In this document: one piece after another, positions 7,021 through 15,890 of the stretch | Position numbering within the stretch: the first letter of the stretch is position 1 | Layout: every line of letters starts with the position of its first letter | Origin: Bradyrhizobium ottawaense | Lineage (GTDB): Bacteria; Pseudomonadota; Alphaproteobacteria; Rhizobiales; Xanthobacteraceae | Length of the DNA stretch: 64,000 bases | Direction of reading: 5' to 3' | NCBI RefSeq assembly: GCF_900099825.1 | Contig: NZ_LT629693.1 | Coordinates: forward strand, 6,707,001 to 6,771,000 | Position numbers and translations under genes: made by a program | Notes under the pieces: model-generated | What the model saw: the letters and a program-made list of their open reading frames with translations, nothing else | Databases searched by the model: none | Told to the model about the DNA's origin: nothing

Positions 7021-7200
7021 TTAGATTACGCGGGTCCGCCCGGCAATCACGGTCTGAATATCGTGCGCTATGGCGCGCAGATCAGCGGCCAGCTTCTTGA
7101 ACAGCTCACGCTTCCTGGGATCGGTCGCGAGCCTGCCAATCAGGTCGCAATCCTCCGCCTCAATGAGTAGCTTTTCCAGCTTCGCCCGTAGGTCTTCCAT
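7021..7200 (-). CDS. Small hypothetical protein, 59 aa
   Basis: Starts MEDLRAKLEKLLIEAEDCDL and continues with IGRLATDPRKRELFKKLAAD, an all-helical, strongly charged small protein. Proteins with the pattern EAEDCxLIGxLATDPxKRxLF are, from memory, common and multi-copy in Bradyrhizobium and have no known function. The reverse-strand frame over the same bases is serine-rich and is the shadow. Coding quality here is clearly better than in the flanking debris. Confidence 0.65.
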   Translation of the reverse strand: MEDLRAKLEKLLIEAEDCDLIGRLATDPRKRELFKKLAADLRAIAHDIQTVIAGRTRVI

Positions 7201-7272
7201 TCCTGGGACTACGCGCCTTCGAGGCCGGGAAGTCCATGAAATTAGATCACTCCCAAAATCAACTTAGGACAC

Positions 7273-7352
7273 GCGGGGTCAAATACGGACAGCACCCGCC
7301 ACCCCGGTACCGGCCGAAATAGGCCACTCGCAGATTCAAAATAGGCCAGTGC
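7273..7352. repeat. IS21-like terminal-repeat relic 4
   Basis: Combines the outer string ggggtcaaatacggac (as in relic 3) with ccggtaccggccgaaatagg (as in relic 1), then gattcaaaataggccagtgc. This mixture of relic 3 and relic 1 text in one place shows that these repeats are parts of one element type. Confidence 0.45.
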
Positions 7353-7406
7353 TGGATACGGTTTTGTAAGTTCCATCCGTCATTGTGCGATCTGGATTTG
7401 ACGGAG

Positions 7407-7637
7407 ATGACAGTGGAATCCCCGCCGAAAGTTGTTGCAGGGCTCGCGATGAAGCTCGCTGGCTTCGTTACATTGCTGATTGGGGGGATGCTGCTGCCCG
7501 GTAAGGCAGGACGGTCCTGCACCGTGGAGCGCGTGGCTGCGCACCTATGCTCTCCAAGCGAGGATCAAGCCGAGAACTACGGCTTGGTGCTGCTATTCAT
7601 TGGCGCGCATTTCGATAGAACGGGCCGTCAAGCCTAG
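7407..7637 (+). CDS. Possible small membrane protein, 76 aa
   Basis: The frame reads MTVESPPKVVAGLAMKLAGF with one hydrophobic span (VTLLIGGMLL) and a second weak one near the C-terminus (YGLVLLFIGAHF). The only GGAG lies immediately next to the ATG at 7407, too close to serve as a ribosome site. The start is therefore uncertain and the frame could be chance or a fragment. No family recognised. Confidence 0.3.
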   Translation: MTVESPPKVVAGLAMKLAGFVTLLIGGMLLPGKAGRSCTVERVAAHLCSPSEDQAENYGLVLLFIGAHFDRTGRQA

Positions 7638-7681
7638 TGCTCGGCGCGGTCCCCACGCTCGGGGCGGCCATTGAAAGGCAA

Positions 7682-8026
7682 GTGACGGAATTGGGCGTCT
7701 CCCCGAAGCAAAAGGAGCGCGCGCGCGTCAGACGTTTATGAAATCCGCCCAATATCCAATATGCAGGCTTCATCGATGCATCAACTGGGCGCTTTGTTAA
7801 GCCCGGCGCTGCTCAGGCGGATACCGCGCGGGAAGAAAAACCGCCGCGCGAAAAGCGCAGTGGGGATGGGGGCAGCCCTGACGATTTAAACCTTGATCCG
7901 CTTTTGGTCGCGCTTCTAAAGAAGATCGCGGAAGCAGCAAAGGGCTGGCCTGCGTCACAGCGAGTGCGTTGGTTTCGAACGTTCGCTATGAACGTTTTGC
8001 AATCTATGACGGGAAATGAAGATTGA
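7682..8026 (+). pseudogene. DUF5343-like protein, frameshifted C-terminal part
   Basis: Three frame pieces join into one protein-like sequence: LGVSPKQKERAR, then QTFMKSAQY, then AGFIDASTGRFVKPG through to FAMNVLQSMTGNED at 8026. The second break is an exact seven-base tandem duplication (CCAATAT at 7749-7755 and 7756-7762); removing one copy restores the frame. The first break needs a two-base correction near 7726. The QTFxRSAxxAGFI start and the DPLLVALLKKI...WPASQRVRWFRTF ending match, from memory, the DUF5343 pattern of mobile-element-associated proteins. Confidence 0.55.
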
Positions 8027-8034
8027 ACTAGAGA

Positions 8035-8064
8035 AAAAGGCCGCTAACTGAGGCGGCCTTACTT
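8035..8064. terminator. Shared bidirectional terminator hairpin
   Basis: Stem AAGGCCGC/GCGGCCTT with an eight-base loop containing AACTGA. It sits between the end of the plus-strand relic (stop 8026) and the minus-strand small gene whose TAA stop (8059-8061) is inside the stem foot. A-rich sequence flanks it on the left and TTACTTCTT on the right. Confidence 0.6.
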
Positions 8065-8199
8065 CTTGCCTGTCATGCGACCTAATAGCGCGCGCAGCCG
8101 AGCAATGAACCTGTCTGTCCACTCGTCTGGTTCGGGCCGGGGTTGAGGCGTCTGTTCAAATTGATCGCGGCACGATGGACGCTTTTTCACGGAATCCAT
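8059..8199 (-). CDS. Small basic protein, 46 aa
   Basis: The ATG at 8199 lies downstream of a GGAGG ribosome site (gccggaggaccaatgta on the minus strand). The product has a polar N-terminus (MDSVKKRPSCRDQFEQ), a proline linker (TPQPRPEP) and an amphipathic helix (DEWTDRFIARLRALLGRMTG). No family named. The ribosome site and the terminator fused to the stop codon make this one of the best supported small genes in the strip. Confidence 0.6.
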   Translation of the reverse strand: MDSVKKRPSCRDQFEQTPQPRPEPDEWTDRFIARLRALLGRMTGKK

Positions 8200-8279
8200 T
8201 ACATTGGTCCTCCGGCAAGGTGTGTTGCCTTGGGGGATTAACTCAATGGTTGTGAGTATGGTTCCGTATCAACTATTGC

Positions 8280-8345
8280 GAGTTTCAAAACAGACCACTG
8301 CAAAAATCAAACTAAGCCACTAGGGGTCGAAACAGGCCAGTACCC
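8280..8345. repeat. IS21-like terminal-repeat relic 5
   Basis: Contains gtttcaaaacagaccactgc, aatcaaactaagccactagg and gtcgaaacaggccagtaccc: three degenerate AGACCACT/AAGCCACT/AGGCCAGT words about 25 bases apart, each preceded by a TCAAA-type spacer. This is the terminal array pattern of the other relics, more diverged. Confidence 0.4.
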
Positions 8346-8351
8346 ACGACG

Positions 8352-8384
8352 AATGAAAGAGGCCGCCTCAGTTGGCGGCCTTAC
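8352..8384. terminator. Terminator hairpin of the 50-aa gene
   Basis: Perfect stem AGGCCGCC/GGCGGCCT with loop TCAGTT. On the minus strand it begins within the TAA stop of the gene at 8381-8533 and is followed by CTCTTTCATT. It is the same module as the hairpins at 8035 and 9743. Confidence 0.6.
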
Positions 8385-8533
8385 TCGGGCTTTGGGTGCA
8401 GGGCGGCTTTGTCCGCCTCTAGCTCGGCAATCAATTCCTTGGCGCGGTCAACAAACGCTTGATCAAGGATTCTCTCCTTGATCCTGCGATACCGCTCAAT
8501 CGTCTTGTCTATCTCGTCGCACTTCTCGCACAT
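8381..8533 (-). CDS. Small protein with CxxC motif, 50 aa
   Basis: Begins MCEKCDEIDKTIERYRRIKE, with a CEKC pair that could bind metal or form a redox pair, then a helix and the tail AELEADKAALHPKPE. Small MCEKC-type proteins occur, from memory, as multiple copies in Bradyrhizobium genomes with no known role. The start at 8533 is preceded by GGGGAACGGGT. The TAA stop is built into the terminator hairpin at 8352-8384. Confidence 0.65.
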   Translation of the reverse strand: MCEKCDEIDKTIERYRRIKERILDQAFVDRAKELIAELEADKAALHPKPE

Positions 8534-8627
8534 ACCCGTTCCCCGCCCTCAGGCGGAAGCCAACCGGGCCACCTGTGCGGGATATTACGAAGATAGGACG
8601 ATTTAGTTGCGTGCCCTGAGATAACTA

Positions 8628-8822
8628 CTATTCCGGCGGCCTAAGCTCCGGCGACTTCAGCCAATCGCTCATATGGCTGGCGGTCTCTAGCTGCCTGATC
8701 TTCTTTACCAGGGCGTCCCGTTCGGGGCCGTGGGGAGCTCTTGCTAGTTGCTCCTCGCAACGGGCTTTCTCGGCTGCGATGTTCTCTTCAAATGTGTGGG
8801 GAGCGGATCGGCGACGCTGCAT
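8628..8822 (-). CDS. Small hypothetical protein, 64 aa (paralogue 2)
   Basis: Begins MQRRRSAPHTFEENIAAEKA and ends RQLETASHMSDWLKSPELR plus PPE. It aligns without gaps near the C-terminus to the protein at 6025-6219 (ETGLHLSEWLRSPGLP); the two are identical in length. The frame extends to 8921, but that part is transposon-end-like. No ribosome site is strong at 8822. Function unknown; predicted two helices and a conserved WL-SP tail. Confidence 0.6.
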   Translation of the reverse strand: MQRRRSAPHTFEENIAAEKARCEEQLARAPHGPERDALVKKIRQLETASHMSDWLKSPELRPPE

Positions 8823-8955
8823 GACACACCTCGTTTTCTTACGGCTTCCTAGACCGTTGGTTTGAGGAACTGCCGATCCTAATATGCCGCCGCCCGGGGA
8901 ACAGTTCCAAAGTGAACACAACTCAAATTAGGCGGCCTCCCGGAAATTGGAATTT

Positions 8956-9126
8956 TTAGCCCTCTATCGGAACCGCTAAGCGGGCGATCAGAGCGACGAT
9001 TTCATCAAGGTTTCTGTTGTCTCGGTGCTCAATGAGTAGCGCTAGTTTCTGAACACACTCGTCATCGCTAAGGCTAAAGGCGATGGGCGGAGCATCGTTT
9101 AGAACCGGAGTTCGGTCGCGTCGCAT
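8956..9126 (-). CDS. Small hypothetical protein, 56 aa
   Basis: From the ATG at 9126 (MRRDRTPVLNDAPPIAFSLS), behind a GGGGG motif eight to twelve bases upstream. The rest is helical (DDECVQKLALLIEHRDNRNL then DEIVALIARLAVPIEG). An earlier ATG at 9165 (MVPRINHSLGAD) would lengthen it by 13 residues. No family recognised. Base composition is closer to 55% GC than the surrounding chromosome, as for the other genes of this strip. Confidence 0.5.
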   Translation of the reverse strand: MRRDRTPVLNDAPPIAFSLSDDECVQKLALLIEHRDNRNLDEIVALIARLAVPIEG

Positions 9127-9212
9127 ATTGTCAGCCCCCAAGCTGTGGTTGATTCGCGGAACCATCTTATTTGATTGGGTTCCAATGAATATGACTGCCA
9201 CCGTCCGTATTG

Positions 9213-9275
9213 CACCGGGGTCAAACTAGGCCACTGCAAAATTCAAATTAGGCCACCAATTTCAAAAGGGACCGC
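9213..9275. repeat. IS21-like terminal-repeat relic 6
   Basis: Reads accggggtcaaactaggcca, then ctgcaaaattcaaattaggc, then cacc and aatttcaaaagggaccgcta: three GGCCAC/GGACCG words separated by A-rich TTCAAA spacers. The strongest example of the array in the window together with relic 7. Confidence 0.45.
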
Positions 9276-9541
9276 TACAGAATTGCCCCCTTGGGCGGCG
9301 GGACATTGGGCCAGCGCTCTGCGATCGTCTGGCAAGCTGCCTTCATATTGGCGAACATTGTAATGGCGCTGCCGGGAGCGGGGTAAAGTGTGCCGCTGAA
9401 TGCATCCAAGGTCACACAGATGCTTTTGTCAGCTTCAGCCCCTTCCTCAGCAAGATAATCCTTCAAGAGCCCGAACGCTGCGGCGGATTGGTATCCGCCG
9501 ATGTTAGGATTGAGGGCTTTCCCCTTTGCATATCGGAGCAT
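9275..9541 (-). CDS. Hypothetical protein, 88 aa
   Basis: The ATG at 9541 follows GGGGCTTTC. The protein begins MLRYAKGKALNPNIGGYQSA and has a helical middle (AFGLLKDYLAEEGAEADKS) and a C-terminal helix (MFANMKAACQTIAERWPNVP). No family recognised. Its first 54 bases overlap head-to-head the frame of the plus-strand gene at 9488-9739, so one of the two N-termini must be wrong; this one has the better start. Its stop abuts transposon-end relic 6. Confidence 0.5.
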   Translation of the reverse strand: MLRYAKGKALNPNIGGYQSAAAFGLLKDYLAEEGAEADKSICVTLDAFSGTLYPAPGSAITMFANMKAACQTIAERWPNVPPPKGAIL

Positions 9542-9739
9542 GAAAGCCCCGCTTCTCTGCTTGTTGGTCTTATCGGTTCTTCGATAGCCATCAAAGATGA
9601 TCGTCTCGAACTAGCCGCGCTGCTTTACGATCAGGCTGGCGTGCAGAAGGTGATTGAGCGCCTAACAGCAATGAAGGTGCTTCTACCTGAGCAGTCTGCG
9701 AAAACCGGGCCGTCGGAAAATCCGCTGGTTATTAAATGA
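9488..9739 (+). CDS. Hypothetical protein, probably N-terminally truncated
   Basis: The C-terminal half has strong protein character: RLELAALLYDQAGVQKVIER followed by LTAMKVLLPE. No ATG start exists in the first 60 codons; the frame can begin only at a TTG (9488) without a ribosome site. The first 54 bases overlap the opposite gene. It may be the 3' end of a longer gene lost by rearrangement. The TGA stop is immediately followed by the AGGCCGCC hairpin terminator, as for other small genes here. Confidence 0.4.
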   Translation: MVSADVRIEGFPLCISEHESPASLLVGLIGSSIAIKDDRLELAALLYDQAGVQKVIERLTAMKVLLPEQSAKTGPSENPLVIK

Positions 9740-9742
9740 AAG

Positions 9743-9799
9743 AGGCCGCCAACTGAGGCGGCCTTACAAAAAAGCCCCGCTCGGACCGCGAGCGGGGTT
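9743..9799. terminator. Double terminator hairpin
   Basis: Two hairpins in tandem. The first is the strip's module AGGCCGCC/GGCGGCCT with loop AACTGA (9743-9764). The second is CCCCGCTC/GAGCGGGG (9775-9797). The A-run between them (9768-9773) gives the second a T-tract on the minus strand, so it terminates leftward transcription. Confidence 0.6.
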
Positions 9800-9882
9800 G
9801 ATGAAGTCGCCGCGACGAGTTTCCAAAGCGCCGCGACGTTATCCAGCTAGCAACCGCATGTGACAGTTTGATTGCGCTTTAC

Positions 9883-9957
9883 CGAAAGGGACCACTCCAA
9901 AATTCAAAAGGGACCACCCCGTAAACGACGGGATGGAAAGGGGCCAGCACCCCGCCA
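9883..9957. repeat. IS21-like terminal-repeat relic 7
   Basis: Contains gaaagggaccactccaaaat, tcaaaagggaccaccccgta and ggatggaaaggggccagcac: three GGGACCAC/GGGGCCAG words with TTCAAA-type spacers. It ends eight bases before the recA SOS box, so the old insertion site lies in the recA upstream region. Confidence 0.5.
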
Positions 9958-9964
9958 CCAAAAA

Positions 9965-9979
9965 GAACATATTGCGAAC
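9965..9979 (+). promoter_or_regulatory. LexA (SOS) box of recA
   Basis: Exact GAAC-N7-GAAC (gaacatattgcgaac), the direct-repeat LexA site of alphaproteobacteria. A third GAAC follows at 9983. It lies 103 bases before the recA start. Family knowledge: LexA bound here represses recA until DNA damage activates RecA-mediated LexA cleavage. Confidence 0.85.
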
Positions 9980-10081
9980 ATAGAACAAACGTGGTACAAG
10001 GTTCCCATCAGCCGCCGATTTCCCGAGATTTCGTCGCCCGTTTGTCCCGCTAGCGAATCCCCGCCATAAGGAGCACGACCT

Positions 10082-11173
<1,092 letters not shown>

Positions 11174-11213
11174 GGTTTTCCGAAACCTGGTTCGCGTAAC
11201 CGGAGTTTCGACA

Positions 11214-11268
11214 TAACGGGTGCTGCGGACGTTGAGTTGCCGACGTTCTCAGTGCCCGTTTTTGTTTT
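11214..11268 (+). terminator. recA terminator
   Basis: AACGGGTGCTG pairs with CAGTGCCCGTT around an internal GACGTTGAGTTGCCGACGTT arm and is followed by TTTTGTTTTG. It lies 40 bases after the recA stop. Confidence 0.7.
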
Positions 11269-11276
11269 GTCCAATC

Positions 11277-11398
11277 GTCATTGCCGGGCTCGACCAGGCT
11301 CGACCCGGCAATCCATCGCCCTGGAATGATTCTCTTAAGACGGATGCCCGGGTCATCCAACGCGAAGACGTGCTTCGCACTTCTGCCCGGCATGACGA
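11277..11398. repeat. Dispersed palindromic repeat
   Basis: Bounded by tcattgccgggctc and cccggcatgacga inverted ends with an inner cccggcaatcc/ggatgcccggg pair. Related elements occur at 35090, 35721 and 37221 in this window. It fills the gap between the convergent recA and gcvP genes. Confidence 0.6.
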
Positions 11399-11403
11399 AT
11401 TCG

Positions 11404-14280
11404 CTACTCCGCCGCCTGCGCGTAGTCCGTGATTGGCGGGCACGAGCACACCAGGTTGCGGTCGCCGTAAACATTGTCGACGCGCCCGACCGGGCACCAG
11501 TACTTGTCGGTCCGCGCGGAGCCTGCCGGAAAGCAGCCCTCGACGCGGCTATAGGCGCGCTGCCAGCTGTCGTCGGCGATGTCGTGCACGGTGTGCGGGG
11601 CATGGCGCAGCGGCGAGGCCTCGACCTTCCAGCGGCCCTTTTCGATTTCGGCGATCTCGTTGCGGATCGCGATCATGGCATCGCAAAATCGGTCCAGCTC
11701 CGCCTTCGATTCCGATTCGGTCGGCTCGATCATCAGCGTGCCCGGCACCGGAAAGCTCATGGTCGGGGCGTGGAAGCCGTAATCGATCAGCCGCTTGGCG
11801 ATATCGTCGACGGTGACGCCGCTCGAGATCTTCAGCGCGCGGGGATCGACGATGCATTCATGCGCGACCCGTCCCTTGGCGTTCTTGTAGAGCACCGGGA
11901 AATGCGGATCGAGTTTTGTCGCGATGTAGTTGGCGTTGAGGATCGCAAGCTCGGTGGCGCGCGTCAGGCCTTCGCCGCCCATCATCAAAATGTAGATGTA
12001 GGAAATCGTCAGGATCGACGCCGAGCCGAACGGCGCCGCCGATACCGGGCCGACCGGATGCGGCACGGCGCCGTTGGTCGCCGGATGCCCCGGCAGATAG
12101 GGCGCCAGATGCGCCTTGACGCCGATCGGTCCCATGCCCGGGCCGCCGCCGCCATGCGGAATGCAGAACGTCTTGTGCAAATTGAGATGGCTGACATCGG
12201 CGCCGTAATCGCCGGGCCTGGACAAGCCGACCTGCGCGTTCATGTTGGCGCCGTCGAGATAGACCTGTCCGCCATGGCCGTGCACGATGTCGCAGATCTC
12301 GCTGATGTGCTCCTCGAACACGCCGTGCGTAGACGGATAGGTGATCATGATCGCGGCGAGGTCGTTGGCGTGCTGGTCCGCCTTGGCGCGCAAATCATTG
12401 ACGTCGACGTCGCCTCTGATGTCACACGCCACCACCACCACGTCCATGCCGACCATGCTGGCGGAAGCCGGATTGGTGCCGTGCGCGGAGGAGGGGATCA
12501 GGCACACCTTGCGATGCGGTTCTCCGCGCGCGGCATGATAGCCGCGGATCGCGAGCAAGCCGGCATATTCGCCCTGCGCGCCGGAATTCGGCTGCAGCGA
12601 GATCGCGTCATAACCGGTGATGTCGCACAGCCACTGCTCCAGCCGCGCAAACAGCGCGTGATAGCCCTTGGCCTGCTCCGGTGGCGCGAACGGATGCAGG
12701 TTGGAAAACTCCGGCCAGGTCAGCGGAATCATCTCCGAGGTCGCGTTCAGCTTCATGGTGCAGGAGCCGAGCGGGATCATCGCGCGGTCGAGCGCGAGGT
12801 CGCGATCGCTGAGCTTGCGCATGTAGCGCAGCAGCTCGGTCTCGGAACGATGGGCGTGGAACACCGGGTGGGTTAGGAACGCGCTGGTTCGTTTCAGCTC
12901 GCCGGGCAGCGCGTCGCGCGCGCTTAACTCGACGTCCGCGTAAGCAAGCTTGCCGCCGAACGCGCGCCACACCGCTTCGATTACCTCAGGCGTCGTGGTC
13001 TCGTCGACGGCAATGCCCAGTACATTCTCGCCGATCCGCAGATTGATCCGCTCAGTTAGCGCCCGCGCCACGATCGCATCGCGCTTCGGGCCGGCGTCCA
13101 CCGTGATGGTGTCGAAGAAGTCTTGCGACTTCGGCGCGTGGCCGAGTTTGGCCAGTCCCGCCGCAAGCACGGAGGCACGCCGGTGCACGCTGCGGGCGAT
13201 GTGTGTCAATCCCTCGGGGCCGTGATAGACCGCGTACATCGAGGCGATCACCGCCAGCAGCACCTGCGCGGTGCAGATGTTGGAGGTGGCCTTTTCGCGG
13301 CGGATATGCTGCTCGCGGGTCTGCAGCGCCAGCCGATAGGCTGGTGCGCCGCGCGAATCCACGGAGAGACCGACGATGCGGCCGGGCAGCGACCGCTTCA
13401 GCGCGTCGCGCACCGCCATATAGGCTGCGTGCGGCCCGCCATAGCCCATCGGCACGCCAAAACGCTGCGCCGATCCGATCGCGATATCGGCGCCGAGTTC
13501 ACCGGGCGAGCTGAGCAATGTCAGCGCCAACAGGTCCGCCGCGACGATCGCCAGCGCGCCCTTCGCGCGCAACGATGCGATGGCGGGCCGCAGGTCGCGA
13601 ACCGCGCCTGACGTGCCGGGATATTGCAGCAGGGCACCAAGCACGTCGGTCTTGTCGAGATCAGTCAGGGGATCGCCGACCACGAGAGTCCAGCCCAAGG
13701 GCTCGGCACGGGTGCGCATCACCGCGAGCGTCTGGGGATGCACCTCCTTGTCGACGAAAAACGCCTTCGCCTTCACCTGCGAGTGGCGCTCGGCGAGCGC
13801 CATCGCCTCGGCCGCGGCGGTCGCTTCGTCGAGCAGCGAGGCGTTGGCGATGTCGAGCCCGGTGAGGTCGCAGATCATGGTCTGGAAGTTAAACAGCGCC
13901 TCCAGCCGGCCCTGGCTGATCTCCGGCTGATACGGCGTGTACGCGGTGTACCAAGCCGGGTTCTCCAGAATGTTGCGCTGGATCACCGCCGGCAGGATGG
14001 TGCCGGAATAGCCGGTGCCGATCAGCGAGGTGAACACCTGATTTTGCGCGGCGAGTTGGCGCATATGCGACAGCGCCTCGGTTTCGCTCAAGGCGCGCCC
14101 GAGATCGAGCGGCGCCTTCTGCCGGATCGACGACGGCAGCGTCTGGCCCATCAGCTCCGCGAGGCTCTTGGCGCCCGTCGTCTCCAGCATCGCCGCGATG
14201 TCGCGAGGCGAGGGGCCGATGTGACGGCGCACGAAATCGGTGGCGGCTTCGGTGGCGATCGTCTTGAGCGGCGCGTTCAT
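11404..14280 (-). CDS. gcvP: Glycine dehydrogenase (decarboxylating), P protein
   Basis: A 958-residue single-chain P protein, the fused form in which both halves lie in one polypeptide. It carries out the PLP-dependent decarboxylation of glycine, passing the aminomethyl group to lipoylated GcvH. The PLP lysine is in the C-terminal half at [20 protein letters not shown], a near-invariant motif; [17 protein letters not shown] is the usual N-terminus. The start at 14280 lies ten bases after the gcvH stop. Third gene of the riboswitch-controlled gcvT-H-P operon. It stops 6 bases from the repeat after recA. Confidence 0.97.
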   Translation of the reverse strand: MNAPLKTIATEAATDFVRRHIGPSPRDIAAMLETTGAKSLAELMGQTLPSSIRQKAPLDLGRALSETEALSHMRQLAAQNQVFTSLIGTGYSGTILPAVIQRNILENPAWYTAYTPYQPEISQGRLEALFNFQTMICDLTGLDIANASLLDEATAAAEAMALAERHSQVKAKAFFVDKEVHPQTLAVMRTRAEPLGWTLVVGDPLTDLDKTDVLGALLQYPGTSGAVRDLRPAIASLRAKGALAIVAADLLALTLLSSPGELGADIAIGSAQRFGVPMGYGGPHAAYMAVRDALKRSLPGRIVGLSVDSRGAPAYRLALQTREQHIRREKATSNICTAQVLLAVIASMYAVYHGPEGLTHIARSVHRRASVLAAGLAKLGHAPKSQDFFDTITVDAGPKRDAIVARALTERINLRIGENVLGIAVDETTTPEVIEAVWRAFGGKLAYADVELSARDALPGELKRTSAFLTHPVFHAHRSETELLRYMRKLSDRDLALDRAMIPLGSCTMKLNATSEMIPLTWPEFSNLHPFAPPEQAKGYHALFARLEQWLCDITGYDAISLQPNSGAQGEYAGLLAIRGYHAARGEPHRKVCLIPSSAHGTNPASASMVGMDVVVVACDIRGDVDVNDLRAKADQHANDLAAIMITYPSTHGVFEEHISEICDIVHGHGGQVYLDGANMNAQVGLSRPGDYGADVSHLNLHKTFCIPHGGGGPGMGPIGVKAHLAPYLPGHPATNGAVPHPVGPVSAAPFGSASILTISYIYILMMGGEGLTRATELAILNANYIATKLDPHFPVLYKNAKGRVAHECIVDPRALKISSGVTVDDIAKRLIDYGFHAPTMSFPVPGTLMIEPTESESKAELDRFCDAMIAIRNEIAEIEKGRWKVEASPLRHAPHTVHDIADDSWQRAYSRVEGCFPAGSARTDKYWCPVGRVDNVYGDRNLVCSCPPITDYAQAAE

Positions 14281-14290
14281 GGGTTCTTCC

Positions 14291-14656
14291 TCAGGCCGTG
14301 TGCTTGGCGTAGGCGGCTTCGTCCATCAGGCCGCCGAGTTCGCTCTTGTCTGCGATCTTCAACTTGAAGAACCAGGCCTTGCCGCCGGCGTCGGAATTGA
14401 CCAGCGCGGGCTCGGCGGCGAGTGCCTCGTTGACCTCGAGCACCTCGCCCGAGATCGGCGCGTAGACGTCGGATGCCGCCTTGACGGATTCGACCACCGC
14501 GGCGGCTTCCGCCTTTTTCAGGGTGCGGCCGACCTTGGGCAGCTCGACGAACACGACGTCGCCGAGCTGCGATTGCGCATAATCAGTGACCCCGATGGTG
14601 GCGACATCGCCCTCGATGTGGAGCCATTCGTGGTCGGAGGTGAACAGCGTCGTCAT
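14291..14656 (-). CDS. gcvH: Glycine cleavage system H protein
   Basis: A 121-residue lipoyl carrier. The lipoylation motif [14 protein letters not shown] places the modified lysine at residue 59. H protein shuttles the aminomethyl group from GcvP to GcvT and returns to be reoxidised by dihydrolipoyl dehydrogenase. Size and the C-terminal [12 protein letters not shown] agree with the family. It lies 15 bases after gcvT and 10 before gcvP. Confidence 0.97.
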   Translation of the reverse strand: MTTLFTSDHEWLHIEGDVATIGVTDYAQSQLGDVVFVELPKVGRTLKKAEAAAVVESVKAASDVYAPISGEVLEVNEALAAEPALVNSDAGGKAWFFKLKIADKSELGGLMDEAAYAKHTA

Positions 14657-14671
14657 GAAAAGTCCTTTTGC

Positions 14672-15832
14672 TCAGCGTTTATAGGTGTTGGGAACGAACG
14701 GCATCGGCGCGACCTGCAGCGGCAGGCGTTGGCCGCGCACTTCGGCGAAAACCTGGGTGCCGTTGGCGGCAAGCGATGTCGGCAGATAGCCCATTGCGAC
14801 CGGCGCATTGAGGCTCGGGCCGAAGCCGCCGGATGTCACCTTGCCGATCGGCTCGCCGGCGACGGCATCCGCAAACAGCAGGGCGCCTTCGCGCACCGGC
14901 GCGCGTCCCTCGGGGCGCAATCCGACGCGGCGGCGCGCCGCGCCGTTTTCGAACTGCGCGAGAATTTTTTCCGCGCCGGGAAAACCGCCCGCACGGGCGC
15001 CGCCGTTGCGGCGGCTTTTCTGCACCGACCATTCCAGCGCGCCCTCGACTGGCGTCGTCGCGGTGTCGATGTCGTGGCCGTAGAGGCAAAGGCCGGCTTC
15101 CAGCCGCAGGCTGTCGCGCGCGCCAAGGCCGATCGGCAGCACGTCGGCGTTCTCCAACAGCGCCGTCACCAGCGCCTCGGCGCGGTCCGCCGGAACTGAA
15201 ATCTCGAACCCGTCCTCGCCGGTATAGCCGGAGCGCGAGACGAAGGCGTCGATCCCGGCGACCTTGCGGGGACCGGCATCCATGAAGCGCATCGCGGTCA
15301 CGTCTGCACAAAGTTTCGCCAGCGCCGATTCGGCCTTGGGGCCCTGCAGCGCGACCAGCGCGCGGTCGCCAAGCGAATCAATCACGCAGGCATCCGACAG
15401 ATGCGCGCGCAGATGCGCCTCGTCCTCGGCCTTGCAGGCGGCGTTGACCACCAGAAAGAGATGGTCGCCGAAATTCGCCACCATCAGATCGTCGAGAATG
15501 CCGCCATCGCCGCTGGTGAACTGCGCGTAGCGCTGCCGTCCCGGCGCCACCGCTGCGATGTCCTGCGGCACCAGCCGTTCCAGCGCCAGCGCGGCATCCG
15601 CGACCTTGCCGGACTTCGGGCGCAAAGCGAGCTGGCCCATGTGGGAGACGTCGAACAGGCCTGCGCTGGAGCGGGTATGCAGGTGTTCCCTGAGTACGCC
15701 GGCCGGGTATTGCACCGGCATTTCATAGCCGGCGAAGGGAACCAGCTTGCCGCCGCGCGCCACGTGGAGCGCGTGCAAGGGGGTACGTTGCAAGGCTGTA
15801 CTTTGTAAGGGAGATTCGTCGCGTGCAAGCAT
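14672..15832 (-). CDS. gcvT: Aminomethyltransferase (glycine cleavage T protein)
   Basis: A 386-residue T protein. It releases ammonia from the aminomethyl-lipoyl group and transfers the one-carbon unit to tetrahydrofolate. Typical motifs are GLFDVSHMGQ near the N-terminus, RSGYTGEDGFEI in the folate-binding region, and ARDSLRLEAGLCLYGHD. The first 20 residues (MLARDESPLQSTALQ) precede the normal start of homologues (RTPLHALHVARGGKLVPF), so the true start could be slightly downstream. First gene of the operon, 59 bases after the riboswitch. Confidence 0.96.
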   Translation of the reverse strand: MLARDESPLQSTALQRTPLHALHVARGGKLVPFAGYEMPVQYPAGVLREHLHTRSSAGLFDVSHMGQLALRPKSGKVADAALALERLVPQDIAAVAPGRQRYAQFTSGDGGILDDLMVANFGDHLFLVVNAACKAEDEAHLRAHLSDACVIDSLGDRALVALQGPKAESALAKLCADVTAMRFMDAGPRKVAGIDAFVSRSGYTGEDGFEISVPADRAEALVTALLENADVLPIGLGARDSLRLEAGLCLYGHDIDTATTPVEGALEWSVQKSRRNGGARAGGFPGAEKILAQFENGAARRRVGLRPEGRAPVREGALLFADAVAGEPIGKVTSGGFGPSLNAPVAMGYLPTSLAANGTQVFAEVRGQRLPLQVAPMPFVPNTYKR

Positions 15833-15890
15833 CCAGAGGCCCTCAAGGGGTCGTGGGGACCAGTCCCCAAAACCCGAAAGAAAGCCCCAT

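Noticed and set aside
11281-12876. Open frame of 531 codons antisense to gcvP
   Set aside because: GcvP motifs are complete on the other strand; this frame is a composition shadow.
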